From E44-bin46 sp964354655 (GTDB lineage Bacteria; Chloroflexota; Dehalococcoidia; Dehalococcoidales; E44-bin46), in NCBI GenBank assembly GCA_964354655.1, contig CAYHAL010000010.1, positions 1-44,770 of the forward strand: DNA of 44,770 bases. Reading direction: 5' to 3'. Below, piece by piece: positions 1-8,948 of the stretch. Under the pieces are notes generated by a model. That model was given only the letters and a program-made list of their open reading frames with translations. It was not told the origin of the DNA and did not search any database. Position 1 is the first letter of the stretch; each line of letters opens with the position of its first letter. A program made the position numbers and the translations under genes.

Positions 1-1
1 A

Positions 2-43
2 TACCCCAGCGGCTACCTGATGTATCATCCCGGCTTTAAGTAG
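2..43 (+). CDS. Possible C-terminal end of a gene cut by the window edge
   Basis: The first bases read in one frame as YPSGYLMYHPGFK followed by TAG at 41-43. Only 13 codons are visible, so this could be the tail of a plus-strand gene that starts outside the window, or chance. No family can be named. Nothing recognisable lies between here and 249. Confidence 0.2.
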   Translation, partial: YPSGYLMYHPGFK

Positions 44-249
44 CAGCTGGTGGCTGATTGTTTCCGCCTCAGCCGGCACCTGTCTCTGAGTCTTACCAAA
101 TAGCTTTGATATTCGCACTTACTTGACCTATCAAATTACTCTGGTAGGCTTACCAATTATGGGCAAAATTAGCTTATCTTTAAGCTTACCAGCAAGGGTA
201 AATTTAAAGAAGATGGCTCAAATCCTAAATTTACTTAAGGTCAGTATGC

Positions 250-579
250 CTAACTTGGCTGGGGCTTGCCAAATTCCTTCTTTCCCATTGAGACAAATAT
301 AATCGCCAGTATCCCCAGAGGAACAATGGGGAACATCGCGCAAATGGCTCCGACAAGTGCGAACCCCCAGGTTTTCCTCCTCAGGGTGACAATGCCACCT
401 ATCAGGGCTATTATTCCAAGAGCCAGCAGTCCACCGCCGATTGCCCCCATAAACTGCAGTCCTGGAATTAAACTAAGGATCCCACCTACAAAGGTTGCTG
501 CACAGCCGACAACTATACCGAAAATCCCCCCAATTATAGTTAAGATACCGGCTGTAGTTGGCTTCCATGTTTTTTGCAT
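250..579 (-). CDS. Small membrane protein, paralogue of its upstream neighbour
   Basis: This 109-residue protein begins MQKTWKPTTAGILTIIGG and has three or four hydrophobic, glycine-rich helices, ending in a short basic tail (MGKKEFGKP). It is clearly related to the protein encoded just upstream at 616-957: both share a TWKPTTAGILTIIGG start, a central basic turn before a WGxALxGAICA segment and a GKKEF end. The ATG has an ideal ribosome site (AAGGAGG, about 6 bases upstream). The hydrophobic pattern says inner-membrane protein. Function is not known. The two genes look like a tandem duplication transcribed together. Confidence 0.75.
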   Translation of the reverse strand: MQKTWKPTTAGILTIIGGIFGIVVGCAATFVGGILSLIPGLQFMGAIGGGLLALGIIALIGGIVTLRRKTWGFALVGAICAMFPIVPLGILAIIFVSMGKKEFGKPQPS

Positions 580-615
580 TTGTTACCTCCTTGTTTTATT
601 TATTTTTAATTATGG

Positions 616-957
616 TTAGGCAAATTCCTTCTTTCCCAGCGACACAAATATAATGGATAGTATCCCCAGGAGTATGATAGGGAAGCAGGCACAGATGGCA
701 CCAGTAAGCGCCAGTCCCCAATGCTTTCTGCCAAGGGCATAGACGCCACCGACTATGGCTAATATTACAACTGTTATAGAAATAGCAATGAGCGCAGCTC
801 CGGATACTACCGCGGGCCATCCTACCCCAGGAAGCCAAGTGCCAAGCGAAGCCACCCCTGCTCCGATACAGCCTACACAGCTAGCCGGGCCGATAGCAAT
901 CACGCCGCCAATTATGGTCAAGATACCGGCTGTGGTTGGCTTCCATGTCCTTTCCAT
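616..957 (-). CDS. Small membrane protein, tandem paralogue
   Basis: This 113-residue membrane protein begins MERTWKPTTAGILTIIGG and ends SLGKKEFA, matching the protein at 250-579 at both ends while the middle (residues 20-60) has diverged and contains CVGC. It has three or four hydrophobic segments and a basic loop (GRKHW) before the last pair. It lies 36 bases upstream of its paralogue in the same direction, so the two are probably co-transcribed. No function can be read from the sequence. Confidence 0.75.
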   Translation of the reverse strand: MERTWKPTTAGILTIIGGVIAIGPASCVGCIGAGVASLGTWLPGVGWPAVVSGAALIAISITVVILAIVGGVYALGRKHWGLALTGAICACFPIILLGILSIIFVSLGKKEFA

Positions 958-1100
958 TTGTTACCCCCTTATTTTCTGCGATATTTATTTGACAATAGTT
1001 ACTTAATTTTAATCAGTGAGGCTAAATATAGCTTACCACTATTTAACCATATTAAACCGCTTTATTCTAGTAGCTCAAGCTCAAGATTTTTTATCATCCT

Positions 1101-1198
1101 CACCCCCTTAATCCCCTTCTCCATGATAGGGAGATGTATTCTTAGCATGAGGGGGAGGGTGATTTTTGAAGGGGCGAAGCCCCTTCAAACTTCCCCTT
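1101..1198. repeat. Two-hairpin intergenic repeat, copy A
   Basis: Divergent copy of the dispersed repeat also seen near 3000, 20040 and 21060. The first part is C-rich (CCCCTTAATCCCCTTCTCC) with its G-rich partner (GAGGGGGAGGGTGA) about 30 bases away. The second part is a 10-bp perfect hairpin, TTGAAGGGGC-GAA-GCCCCTTCAA, at 1166-1188, followed by ACTTCCCC. It fills most of the 297-base gap between the membrane genes. Confidence 0.6.
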
Positions 1199-1254
1199 AC
1201 CTTGTCCATTTTCTAACGAAGGTTATCAGACGTGTCAGAAGTCTTTCCTTCTCG

Positions 1255-1896
1255 CTACTTGCCCCAAGGCTTTCTCCAAGGTCGTCCGAAGTAGAATTCC
1301 CAGTTTAGTGGGTAATCCATCCCAGTGTGAGCAGCTACAGTACCTATGAAGACCCAAAGTAGCTGGTGCGGGTAAAGTTCGATTCCATAGCTGGAAGGCC
1401 AGATTATTATACCATTCGTGAGGCCTAATATAGGAAATAATACAATGAAATTGGCTATTATCCACCATCTGCGTTCGGCCCAAATTTGGCTCCTATATAT
1501 TATGCCCAGCCAAGCGCAGTCAGCAATAAGTAGCCAAAGATAATACTGAATGAAGCGGATATGTTCACCTATAGAAAAGGCTAAAATAAAGAAGATAAAA
1601 GCTTCAAATCCTAGGCCTAAGCCGTCCCAAATGGGCTGACTAATTTTCCAGTTTACCCGGTGCGGCTCTTCAATATAGCTTTGGTCGAAATGCCGCATTG
1701 CGCCGTGCACGAATCTTACAACGGTAGTTATAAATATCACAAAAAACCAGAATGACACAGTAAACCACTCTATTTGAACCTGCCCATTGTCTCCTATAAC
1801 GAAGCGTTCAAGTCCAGTAGCTAGTGCTAAGCCAGCTACCACCATGTATACAATTTTTAAAACCTCGACCGAGTTTTGTAGAACAGTTCTATTCAT
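1255..1896 (-). CDS. Hypothetical six-helix membrane protein
   Basis: This 213-residue protein shows about six hydrophobic segments, for example ILKIVYMVVAGLALA-like at the N-terminus, a WFFVIFITTVV stretch near residues 50-60, and two C-terminal helices (FIVLFPILGL; LLWVFIGTVAA). Between helices are aromatic and charged loops (MRHFDQSYIEEPHRVNW). I do not recognise the family. It starts 35 bases after ispG ends and reads in the same direction, so it may be the last gene of the ispG transcript. Membrane location is well supported; function is unknown. Confidence 0.7.
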   Translation of the reverse strand: MNRTVLQNSVEVLKIVYMVVAGLALATGLERFVIGDNGQVQIEWFTVSFWFFVIFITTVVRFVHGAMRHFDQSYIEEPHRVNWKISQPIWDGLGLGFEAFIFFILAFSIGEHIRFIQYYLWLLIADCAWLGIIYRSQIWAERRWWIIANFIVLFPILGLTNGIIIWPSSYGIELYPHQLLWVFIGTVAAHTGMDYPLNWEFYFGRPWRKPWGK

Positions 1897-1931
1897 AAAC
1901 TAAACGTTCCTTCATATATCTGAGTTATTTG

Positions 1932-2984
1932 CTACTTGGTTATCTCTTCTATCTCTCTTATTAAGGCTGACACAAAATCTTTTTCCTGGATAGTAGCAAT
2001 CTTTTTACCCTTCTTGAACAGGACGGCTTTGCCTTTGCCGCAGGCAATGCCGACATCGGCATCCTTAGCCTCGCCGGGTCCGTTGACCTCACAGCCCATA
2101 ACCGCTACCTTTATCGGCTTGTCAATCTTTAATAGCTTTTCTTCAACCTCCTCGGCTAGTTTTACAATATCAACCTCAGCCCGACCGCAGGAAGGGCAGC
2201 TAATCAAAGTCGGACCGTACTGACATAGGTCCAAGCTTTTTAGAATTTCGTAGGCACAAATTACCTCTTCTTTGGGGTGGGCGCTTAGTGAGACCCGGAT
2301 AGTATCACCAATGCCTTGATAGAGAAGGGTGCTGATGCCTACCGTGCTCCGAATAATGCCTCTCCGGGGTGTGCCGGCTTCAGTAATACCTATATGCAGG
2401 GGATAGGGTATCTTTGGAGCGATGTCTTCATAGGCGTCAATTGTCGTCGGGACATCAAAGGCTTTTAGTGAGACCTTAATCAGGTCAAAGTCAAGGCTCT
2501 CCAGCAGGCGTATCTGATGTAAGGCAACATTAACCATCTGCTCAGCCAGGGGCAATTCGGGGCTGGTTGTTTTGGGCAGGCTGCCAGCGTTAACCCCAAT
2601 GCGGATTGGAACACCCCTCTCCTTGGCTGCCTGGGCTATAGCCGAAATCTTTTTTGGCTCGCTGATGTTGCCCGGATTTAACCGCAGCCCGTCAGCTCCG
2701 GCTTCTAACGCTATTAAAGCCAGTCGGTAATCGAAGTGAATATCAGCCACTATCGGTAGGGGAGTACCTCTTTTTATGGTTCGTATCGCCCGGGCGGCTT
2801 CAGCATCAGGCACCGCCACTCGGACTAGCTGGCAGCCGCAATCCTCAAGCTCCTTGATTTGGGCAATAGTTGACATAATATCACGAGTATCGGTCTTGGT
2901 CATAGACTGCACCACAATCGGGGCGCCGCCCCCGATGGTCACCTTACCAATTTGAATGGGTTTGGATACTCGCCTCGGATTCAT
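1932..2984 (-). CDS. ispG: 4-hydroxy-3-methylbut-2-en-1-yl diphosphate synthase (IspG/GcpE)
   Basis: IspG converts 2-C-methylerythritol 2,4-cyclodiphosphate to HMBPP in the MEP isoprenoid pathway, using a [4Fe-4S] cluster. The 350-residue protein is the short two-domain bacterial form. It starts MNPRRVSKPIQIGKVTIGG, carries VQSMTKTDT in the TIM-barrel domain, and has the cluster ligands SCPSCGR (C263, C266) and GCEVNGPGE (C298, E305). It is the last pathway gene of the block that includes dxr, separated from rseP by 214 bases containing a two-hairpin repeat. The family assignment is firm. Confidence 0.97.
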   Translation of the reverse strand: MNPRRVSKPIQIGKVTIGGGAPIVVQSMTKTDTRDIMSTIAQIKELEDCGCQLVRVAVPDAEAARAIRTIKRGTPLPIVADIHFDYRLALIALEAGADGLRLNPGNISEPKKISAIAQAAKERGVPIRIGVNAGSLPKTTSPELPLAEQMVNVALHQIRLLESLDFDLIKVSLKAFDVPTTIDAYEDIAPKIPYPLHIGITEAGTPRRGIIRSTVGISTLLYQGIGDTIRVSLSAHPKEEVICAYEILKSLDLCQYGPTLISCPSCGRAEVDIVKLAEEVEEKLLKIDKPIKVAVMGCEVNGPGEAKDADVGIACGKGKAVLFKKGKKIATIQEKDFVSALIREIEEITK

Positions 2985-2999
2985 GATTTTATCTGCCTC

Positions 3000-3075
3000 A
3001 CCCTCTTTATCCCCCTCTCCTTCAAAGGAGAGGGGAAGGATATTAAAAAGAGGGGCTACGCCTCTCTAAAACTCC
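3000..3075. repeat. Two-hairpin intergenic repeat, copy B
   Basis: Copy between rseP and ispG. Hairpin 1 is CCCCTCTCCT / AGGAGAGGGG (3012-3021 with 3026-3035). Hairpin 2 is AGAGGGGC-TAC-GCCTCTCT (3049-3067, one G-T pair), followed by AAAACTCCC. Same order and orientation as the other three copies. Confidence 0.75.
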
Positions 3076-3198
3076 CTAATCATTTATACCCCTTCACCTC
3101 AAACAGCTTAACATAACTACAAAAACAAATCAAAGCTAATCACGAAGGAATTGTTTCCCTAATTTTTTTTATTGCTATATTGCGTTGAACAAATGGAT

Positions 3199-4257
3199 TC
3201 ATGGTAATAAACTCTCCCCACTCATGATACGGGTAATATCATGGTAGGTGATTACCATAAATACTGCTATGAGGGTAGCAAAGCCAATAAAGTGCACCAA
3301 TCCCTCCGTCTTTGGTGACACGCGTTTGCCCCGGCGAACCCACTCCAAGAGGACAAATACAATTCTGCCACCATCTAGGGCGGGGAGGGGGAAGATATTG
3401 ATTAGAGCTAGGTTGATGCTGAGAAAGGCGGCAAACTCTAGTAGGGGGCTAGTTCCAGCCTTAGCCACCTCCCCGGTGATTTGAGCGATACCCACCGGTC
3501 CAGCCACTTGAAATGGTGTTGCCCCGGTAGCCACACCAAGGAGCCCATTCTTGAATAAAACAAAGGTTTCCACACATGCCGATACAGCTAAAGGTGCTGC
3601 TCTCCAGGCGGGTTCACTTTGACGGACAATGGTGGCGTCTGTCATTCTAATCACAATACCGATTGGCCCCTGACCCTCTGGAGGCTTCCATCTCGGTACT
3701 ACTTCAACACTCTCTGTAGTGGAGTCGCTGTGCTGGACAAATATGGTAGCCTCTTTGCCGAGGTTAAGCTCAATATAGCGCTGCAGGTCTTCAATGTTGC
3801 GCACTGGCTTTCGGTTCAAGCTAAGGAGTGTATCCCCCGGTTCAATGCCAGCCATGGCGGCTGGGGAATTGGGGGCTATTTCCTCTATCAACACTTGCCC
3901 CATTACTAGGTTATGGGGAACCATAAAGGCAATTAAGAATAGGAGCAGGGGCAGGATAATATTCATTATTGAACCAGCGCTGAGGACTAAAAGCCTGGTG
4001 CCAATGCGCTTACTAGCCAGACTTCTTGGTACCGCGGGGTCTTCTTCGCCAGCCATTTTAGTAAATCCGCCTAGGGGAATGGCGTTTAGTGAATATACCG
4101 TTTCTCCACGTTTTATTGAGAATACTCGTGGGGGGAAGCCAAGACCAAATTCGTACACCCCTACCCTGAATGATTTGGCAGCAATAAAATGTCCAAACTC
4201 GTGGGCAATGATAAGCACGACAAGAATACCGACGAAGGCACCTATGGTCGTTAGCAT
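3199..4257 (-). CDS. rseP: Site-2 membrane zinc metalloprotease (RseP family)
   Basis: This is an intramembrane M50-family protease that cuts transmembrane substrates such as anti-sigma factors. The 352-residue protein has the zinc motif HEFGH at residues 19-23 in the first helix, one PDZ domain (roughly 115-190, including a PAAMAGIEPGDTLLSLN stretch), and the second active-site motif NIFPLPALDGG at about 287-297. Other helices lie at 95-115, 265-285 and 325-345. The start overlaps the end of dxr by 7 bases, so the two are translationally coupled. The physiological substrate cannot be told from this window; no anti-sigma gene is nearby. Confidence 0.93.
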   Translation of the reverse strand: MLTTIGAFVGILVVLIIAHEFGHFIAAKSFRVGVYEFGLGFPPRVFSIKRGETVYSLNAIPLGGFTKMAGEEDPAVPRSLASKRIGTRLLVLSAGSIMNIILPLLLFLIAFMVPHNLVMGQVLIEEIAPNSPAAMAGIEPGDTLLSLNRKPVRNIEDLQRYIELNLGKEATIFVQHSDSTTESVEVVPRWKPPEGQGPIGIVIRMTDATIVRQSEPAWRAAPLAVSACVETFVLFKNGLLGVATGATPFQVAGPVGIAQITGEVAKAGTSPLLEFAAFLSINLALINIFPLPALDGGRIVFVLLEWVRRGKRVSPKTEGLVHFIGFATLIAVFMVITYHDITRIMSGESLLP

Positions 4258-5402
4258 GGATTATCTCCAGTAGCCAGTTGCAGGACTTTCTGTCTAGCCC
4301 AGGCATCAGCGGCTGTGATTTCATCCAGGGTAGGGTAGGGGACGGATTGATGCAATTCTAACGCCTGCTTTATAAGATTGGCAATCTCGGTAAATTTAAT
4401 CCTTTGCAACAGGAAAAGTTCAACAGCTACTTCATCAGCAGCACAAAGTACCGCTGGGTAGGTTCCGCCCTTCCTTCCAGCTTCAATGGCTAACTTGAGG
4501 CAGGGGAAGGTATTAAGGTCAGGTGGTTCAAAGGTCAGATTATTAATAAGGCTCCAGTCAAGCCTGGGAAGTTGAGGGTTGGGCAGGCGTTCAGGGTAAG
4601 TCAGGGCGTATTGAATAGGCAGGCGCATATCGGGATAACTTAACTGGGCTTTGATTGAGCCATCTATAAATTCCACCATAGAGTGGATAATACTCTGGGG
4701 ATGGATTAGGACCTTAATATTGTCAAAAGGCATGTCAAATAGCCAATGGGCTTCAATGACCTCAAAGCCTTTGTTCATCAGGGTGGCTGAGTCAATGGTG
4801 ACCCTCCTTCCCATCTGCCACGAGGGATGCTTTAGCGCCTGCTCAACGGTAACCCCATTTAGCTTGGCTGGGGAATAACGGAGGAAAGGGCCGCCTGAGG
4901 CAGTCAGAATAAGCTGAGCTGCTGGCTGGGCTTCACCCTTGAGGCACTGCCATATAGCACTATGCTCGCTATCAATAGGCAAAATCAGGGATTCGTTTAG
5001 CTTTGCCTCCTTGGTGATAATCTCACCCGCCATAACTAATGATTCCTTGTTGGTTAGGGCGATATTTTTACCAGCTTTTACCGCAGCCAGTGTTGGGTTC
5101 AGTCCTGACCTTCCTGAGGTAGCTATAACCACAACGTCCACGTGAGGGTGCCGGGCAATATCTTCTGGCGTTAGGAATTCATATTCAGCATTAGCCAAAC
5201 GAGCCAGCGCTTCTCTGTCCTGGCAATAAACAAATTTTGGTTTAAACTCACTGATTTGCTTTGCCAGTAGTCTCGTGTTCTTCCCGCCGGCTAGCCCAAC
5301 TATATGAAACCTGTGGGGCAAGGCACGGACTACATCCAGTGTTTGTTGACCTATGGAGCCGGTTGAACCCAGGACCGCCAATCGCTTGATTATATTGCCC
5401 AT
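4251..5402 (-). CDS. dxr: 1-deoxy-D-xylulose 5-phosphate reductoisomerase
   Basis: Dxr makes 2-C-methyl-D-erythritol 4-phosphate from DXP with NADPH, an early step of the MEP pathway. The 383-residue protein has the nucleotide-binding GSTGSIG at residues 12-18, the ALTNKESLV region and the metal/substrate motif PIDSEHSAIWQ. Length is normal for the family. The ATG lies within the last codons of cdsA (13-base overlap), and its own end overlaps rseP by 7 bases, which indicates one tightly packed operon. Confidence 0.97.
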   Translation of the reverse strand: MGNIIKRLAVLGSTGSIGQQTLDVVRALPHRFHIVGLAGGKNTRLLAKQISEFKPKFVYCQDREALARLANAEYEFLTPEDIARHPHVDVVVIATSGRSGLNPTLAAVKAGKNIALTNKESLVMAGEIITKEAKLNESLILPIDSEHSAIWQCLKGEAQPAAQLILTASGGPFLRYSPAKLNGVTVEQALKHPSWQMGRRVTIDSATLMNKGFEVIEAHWLFDMPFDNIKVLIHPQSIIHSMVEFIDGSIKAQLSYPDMRLPIQYALTYPERLPNPQLPRLDWSLINNLTFEPPDLNTFPCLKLAIEAGRKGGTYPAVLCAADEVAVELFLLQRIKFTEIANLIKQALELHQSVPYPTLDEITAADAWARQKVLQLATGDNPC

Positions 5403-6235
5403 ATCACATAATAGTATACCACTACACCGGCAAAGATAATGCTGTCCAGTCGGTCAAGGATACCCCCATGTCCTGGCATTAGCCTGCCTGAGTCTTTTAC
5501 CCCCATATTGCGTTTAAGCAGGGATTCTACTAAGTCGCCAACTTGACCAAAAATACTGACCGATAGGCTCAAGACTATTGCCCGCCAGTAGACGAGGGGC
5601 AAGTGGAAAGGTGTGGGGGTAAAAAATAGTATGCTCATTATGACCGCCCCAACTATTCCGCCTATGGCTCCTTCCCAGGTTTTGCCTGGGCTGATATTTG
5701 GGGCTAGTTTATGCCTGCCAAATCTCCCACCAATGAAGAAGGCAGTGGTATCAGAAGCCCAGGTGGTAAACAAAGCAAAGAATACCCAATTTCTGCCAGC
5801 GTCTAGACCTCTTAGTGCCACCAGATAACTTAAAAGCCAGCCCATATAGAAAATTCCGGCTATTGTCCATGCCCAGGTGATGAAAGCCCCCTCTTTTTGC
5901 TGGCGGGATAGGAGCCCGATTAGAGGTAATACCACGGCTGAGGTTAGTAGCAATGGCATGAGTAAGCCAGAGCCGAAGTGGGTTTCAAAGAGCGACAGCA
6001 ACTCTGAATTACGGCTAAGGATGAAGCATGCCGTCCAAATTAGCCCAAAGTAGGTAAATGACGGCGTTTTTGACATAGCCACCATCCGGTAGAATTCAAG
6101 GGCAGCCAGGATTCCGAAGACGACCATTAATGCGGTAAAGCCCCGCTGCCCGCCAAACCAGACAACAATAACTAGGAGGGAGACAAACCAGAGGGCGGTT
6201 ATGATTCTTTCCCTGAGCATAGGTTTATTTATCAA
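5390..6235 (-). CDS. cdsA: Phosphatidate cytidylyltransferase (CDP-diglyceride synthase)
   Basis: CdsA makes CDP-diacylglycerol from phosphatidate and CTP for phospholipid synthesis, in the cytoplasmic membrane. The 281-residue protein has about eight hydrophobic segments and the family signature near the C-terminus: SLLKRNMGVKDSG followed by LMPGHGGILDRLDS. The first codon used here is TTG at 6235, which has GAGG about 5 bases upstream; the in-frame ATG at 6220 has no clear ribosome site. The gene overlaps dxr by 13 bases and is 150 bases downstream of uppS. Confidence 0.95.
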   Translation of the reverse strand: MINKPMLRERIITALWFVSLLVIVVWFGGQRGFTALMVVFGILAALEFYRMVAMSKTPSFTYFGLIWTACFILSRNSELLSLFETHFGSGLLMPLLLTSAVVLPLIGLLSRQQKEGAFITWAWTIAGIFYMGWLLSYLVALRGLDAGRNWVFFALFTTWASDTTAFFIGGRFGRHKLAPNISPGKTWEGAIGGIVGAVIMSILFFTPTPFHLPLVYWRAIVLSLSVSIFGQVGDLVESLLKRNMGVKDSGRLMPGHGGILDRLDSIIFAGVVVYYYVIWAI

Positions 6236-6385
6236 CCTTACCTCGTAATTAAGAGGGCTTTGGGGAGCGCAATCCCTCTATAGCGATTGCCCCTTATCAA
6301 AGAGCAAGGACTCAAAGTGGGTTCCTGGAAAATTGAAGGCCTTTCTTGATGCCTACAACAGCCAGGGGTTACTAAACAATCCCGG

Positions 6386-7117
6386 TTATAATCCACCGAA
6401 GCGCCTTTGCCTCTGGCTATAGGCTAATAACGCTTTCTCAATCTCTTTTTTATCAAAGTCTGGCCATAGAACGTCGGTGAAGTAAAACTCGCTATAACTT
6501 GCTTGCCAGATTAGGAAATTACTTATCCGGAGTTCACCCCCGGTGCGAATTACTAAGTCAACGTCAGGTAAACCAGCGGTATAAAGGTAATTACTAAATA
6601 GGTTTTCATCTATGTTTTGAGGCGAGACACCGTCAGCTATAATGTGGCGTATGGCATCTATAATCTCACCGCGCCCTCCATAGTTGAGGGCAAGGCTTAG
6701 TGTCATCCCGGTATTGTTTTTGGTTAACTCGGTGGCTCTGTTTATTGCTAGCTGCAGACCCCGGGGGAGTCCTTCAAGACGACCGAGGTGGCGAATCTTA
6801 ATACCTTGTTTATGAAGCTCCGGGGTCTCTTTGTTCACTGTCTCTTCTAACAGGCGGAGCAAAACCATAATTTCATCTTTGGGGCGATTCCAGTTTTCTG
6901 TGGAGAAGCCGTAAAGGGTTACATACTTTATCTGGTATTGATTAAGGTATCTAATTGTTGAGCGGGCGTTTTTCATCCCGGCTAGGTGTCCTTCAAACCT
7001 GGGTAAGCCGCGTTGTTCTGCCCATCTACCATTACCATCCACAATGATAGCTATGTAGTTGGGTAAGCGGAGCTTTTTCCCTTTAGCTAGCAAAGCAGCT
7101 TCTATCCTGCCACTCAA
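6386..7117 (-). CDS. uppS: Undecaprenyl diphosphate synthase (cis-prenyltransferase)
   Basis: UppS adds isopentenyl units to farnesyl diphosphate to make the C55 lipid carrier used in cell-wall and glycan assembly. The 243-residue protein has the catalytic motif VDGNGRWAEQRG (D27), FSTENWNRP, and the C-terminal RTGGELRISNFLIWQ and SEFYFTDVLWPDF blocks. The start is uncertain: the TTG at 7117 gives a sensible N-terminus, but the AGGAGG upstream is about 14 bases away. It sits 28 bases after frr and links the MEP pathway genes to envelope synthesis. Confidence 0.95.
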   Translation of the reverse strand: MSGRIEAALLAKGKKLRLPNYIAIIVDGNGRWAEQRGLPRFEGHLAGMKNARSTIRYLNQYQIKYVTLYGFSTENWNRPKDEIMVLLRLLEETVNKETPELHKQGIKIRHLGRLEGLPRGLQLAINRATELTKNNTGMTLSLALNYGGRGEIIDAIRHIIADGVSPQNIDENLFSNYLYTAGLPDVDLVIRTGGELRISNFLIWQASYSEFYFTDVLWPDFDKKEIEKALLAYSQRQRRFGGL

Positions 7118-7145
7118 CGTTAGATACCAAACCTCCTGACCCGGC

Positions 7146-7703
7146 CTATACTTCCGTGAGTTCTAATTCTTTATCTCGTCCTACCTGCTCGGCATTAGCT
7201 ATGAAGCTATCGGTAAGCTTTTGTAGCTGGTCTAGGGCGCGTTTAAGCTCATCTTGGGAGATATCCCTATTTTTCTCTAACCCTCTTAGTTCATCCATAG
7301 CTTCACGCCTTAGATTGCGTATTACTATCTTTTCCTTTTCCACCCTGCCTCGGGCTACCTTAATTAGCTCCTGTCTCCGCTCTTCACTTAGTGGTGGGAC
7401 ATTTATCCGAATGGCACTGCCATCGCTAGTCGGATTTAGTCCAAGGTCGGAGGTTAGGATGGCTTTCTCAATACTCCGTATATTACTTTTATCCCAGGGT
7501 TGGATGACGAGTAGCCTTGCCCCGGGTGCCGAAATGCTAGCCAGTTGAATGAGTGGGGTGGGAACGCCGGCATATTCTACCTTAATGTGCTCAATTAGGG
7601 CGGGGGTGGCATGCCCGGTGCGAATGGTGGCTAAATCTCTCTTCAAAACCTCAATAGAGGTTTGCATCTTTTGTTCAATATTCCACAAAATTCGGCTAAC
7701 CAT
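7146..7703 (-). CDS. frr: Ribosome recycling factor
   Basis: RRF splits post-termination ribosomes together with EF-G. From the ATG at 7703 the protein is 185 residues, exactly the usual family length, and shows the expected features: LKRDLATIRTGHATPALIEHI near the N-terminus and the PPLSEERRQELIK motif. A longer reading from 7733 would add ten residues inside pyrH and is not needed. The chosen start overlaps the end of pyrH by 8 bases (ATGGTTAG), typical of coupled translation. Confidence 0.96.
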   Translation of the reverse strand: MVSRILWNIEQKMQTSIEVLKRDLATIRTGHATPALIEHIKVEYAGVPTPLIQLASISAPGARLLVIQPWDKSNIRSIEKAILTSDLGLNPTSDGSAIRINVPPLSEERRQELIKVARGRVEKEKIVIRNLRREAMDELRGLEKNRDISQDELKRALDQLQKLTDSFIANAEQVGRDKELELTEV

Positions 7704-8430
7704 CTTCCGTCCCGCTATATACCAGGGTACCAATAGGTTCGCCGATTATGGCACGTTCAATGCTGCGGGGAGCCAGGAGGTCAAAAACAATTATCGGCAG
7801 CTTATTTTCCAGACAGAGGGAGAGAGCAGTAACATCCATTACCTCCAGGCGCATATTTAAGGCTTCAATGTGGGTAAGTTTGTCAAACTTCTTAGCGGTG
7901 TGATCCTTGATAGGGTCGGCACTATAAATGCCATCAACATTATTTTTTGTCATAAGTAGGACTTCGGCTTCAATCTCTATCGCTCGTAGTGCCGACGCAG
8001 TGTCAGTGGTCATGTATGGATTACCAGTGCCACCGGCGAAAATAACTACTCTACCTTTCTCCAAGTGGCGGATAGCTCGGCGTCTAATGTACGGCTCAGC
8101 TACCTGTTGGATACCTATAGCTGACTGGACTCTGGTTGCTATCCCTTCTTTCTCCAACCGGTCCTGGAGAGCTAGGGCATTTATCACTGTGGCTAGCATT
8201 CCAGCGTAGTCAGCAGTGACCCTATCCATCCCCTCCTGCTCAGCCTTAGCCCCCCGCCAGATGTTACCACCGCCAACAACCACACCTACAGTCACCCCCA
8301 TTTCTGTCACCTGCTTAATCTGTTTGGTTATCATGGTGAGGGTAGGGGAATCAATGCCATAATCAGTTTTGCCACTGAAAGACTCGCCACTAAGTTTGAG
8401 TAATACCCGCTTATACTTGGGAGTGGTCAT
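7696..8430 (-). CDS. pyrH: Uridylate kinase (UMP kinase)
   Basis: PyrH phosphorylates UMP to UDP. The 244-residue protein belongs to the bacterial amino acid kinase fold: KLSGESFSG near residue 12, VVGGGNIWRG around 50-60, and FAGGTGNPYMTTDTA in the UMP/ATP site. It overlaps tsf by 4 bases and frr by 8 bases, so the order rpsB-tsf-pyrH-frr is the standard bacterial arrangement. Confidence 0.97.
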   Translation of the reverse strand: MTTPKYKRVLLKLSGESFSGKTDYGIDSPTLTMITKQIKQVTEMGVTVGVVVGGGNIWRGAKAEQEGMDRVTADYAGMLATVINALALQDRLEKEGIATRVQSAIGIQQVAEPYIRRRAIRHLEKGRVVIFAGGTGNPYMTTDTASALRAIEIEAEVLLMTKNNVDGIYSADPIKDHTAKKFDKLTHIEALNMRLEVMDVTALSLCLENKLPIIVFDLLAPRSIERAIIGEPIGTLVYSGTEDG

Positions 8431-8936
8431 TGGTTAACACCCAATTCAAATCTGGCAAATCTACTTACTTTGATATTCTCTCCTACCTTGGCAATGGTTT
8501 CAGTAATAATATCTTGGACTGTCTTGCTGGGGTCCTTAATGTAAGGCTGGTGAAGCAGGCATGCTGTCTCAGCTTCTTCAATATCCTGAGCCGGGGCATC
8601 ATCAGCTGAGATAAATTGAGGAGGTATGGCAGCTACCTGCATTGCCAAATTGTGAGCCAGTTCCTTGAATTGATCGGTACGGGCAGTGAAGTCGGTTTCG
8701 CAGTTGATTTCAACCATGGCTCCAATACGCCCATCAGTATGGATATAGGCGTCAATCAATCCCTGGGTAGCGGAACGTTTCGCCTTCTTTTGTGCCTCAA
8801 GGAAGCCTTTCTGCTTCAGAATCTGGAGCGCCTTTTCTATATCCCCTTCGGCTTCAAGGAGGGCATTTCTACAATCCATAACTCCGGCGCCAGACTGTTC
8901 CCTTAGCTCCTTCACTTTAACTACTGGAATTTTCAA
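8427..8936 (-). CDS. tsf: Elongation factor Ts, short form
   Basis: EF-Ts exchanges GDP for GTP on EF-Tu. The N-terminal UBA-like domain is clear (VKELREQSGAGVMDCRNAL), followed by the core motif NCETDFTARTDQF. At 169 residues it is much shorter than the about 280-residue E. coli protein, resembling the short forms with a reduced core and no long C-terminal extension. It starts 12 bases after rpsB and overlaps pyrH by 4 bases. Confidence 0.96.
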   Translation of the reverse strand: MKIPVVKVKELREQSGAGVMDCRNALLEAEGDIEKALQILKQKGFLEAQKKAKRSATQGLIDAYIHTDGRIGAMVEINCETDFTARTDQFKELAHNLAMQVAAIPPQFISADDAPAQDIEEAETACLLHQPYIKDPSKTVQDIITETIAKVGENIKVSRFARFELGVNQ

Positions 8937-8948
8937 TTTCTCTCCTTC

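Noticed and set aside
596..838. 80-residue minus-strand frame
   Set aside because: It lies in another frame across the real membrane-protein gene at 616-957 and has no supporting features.
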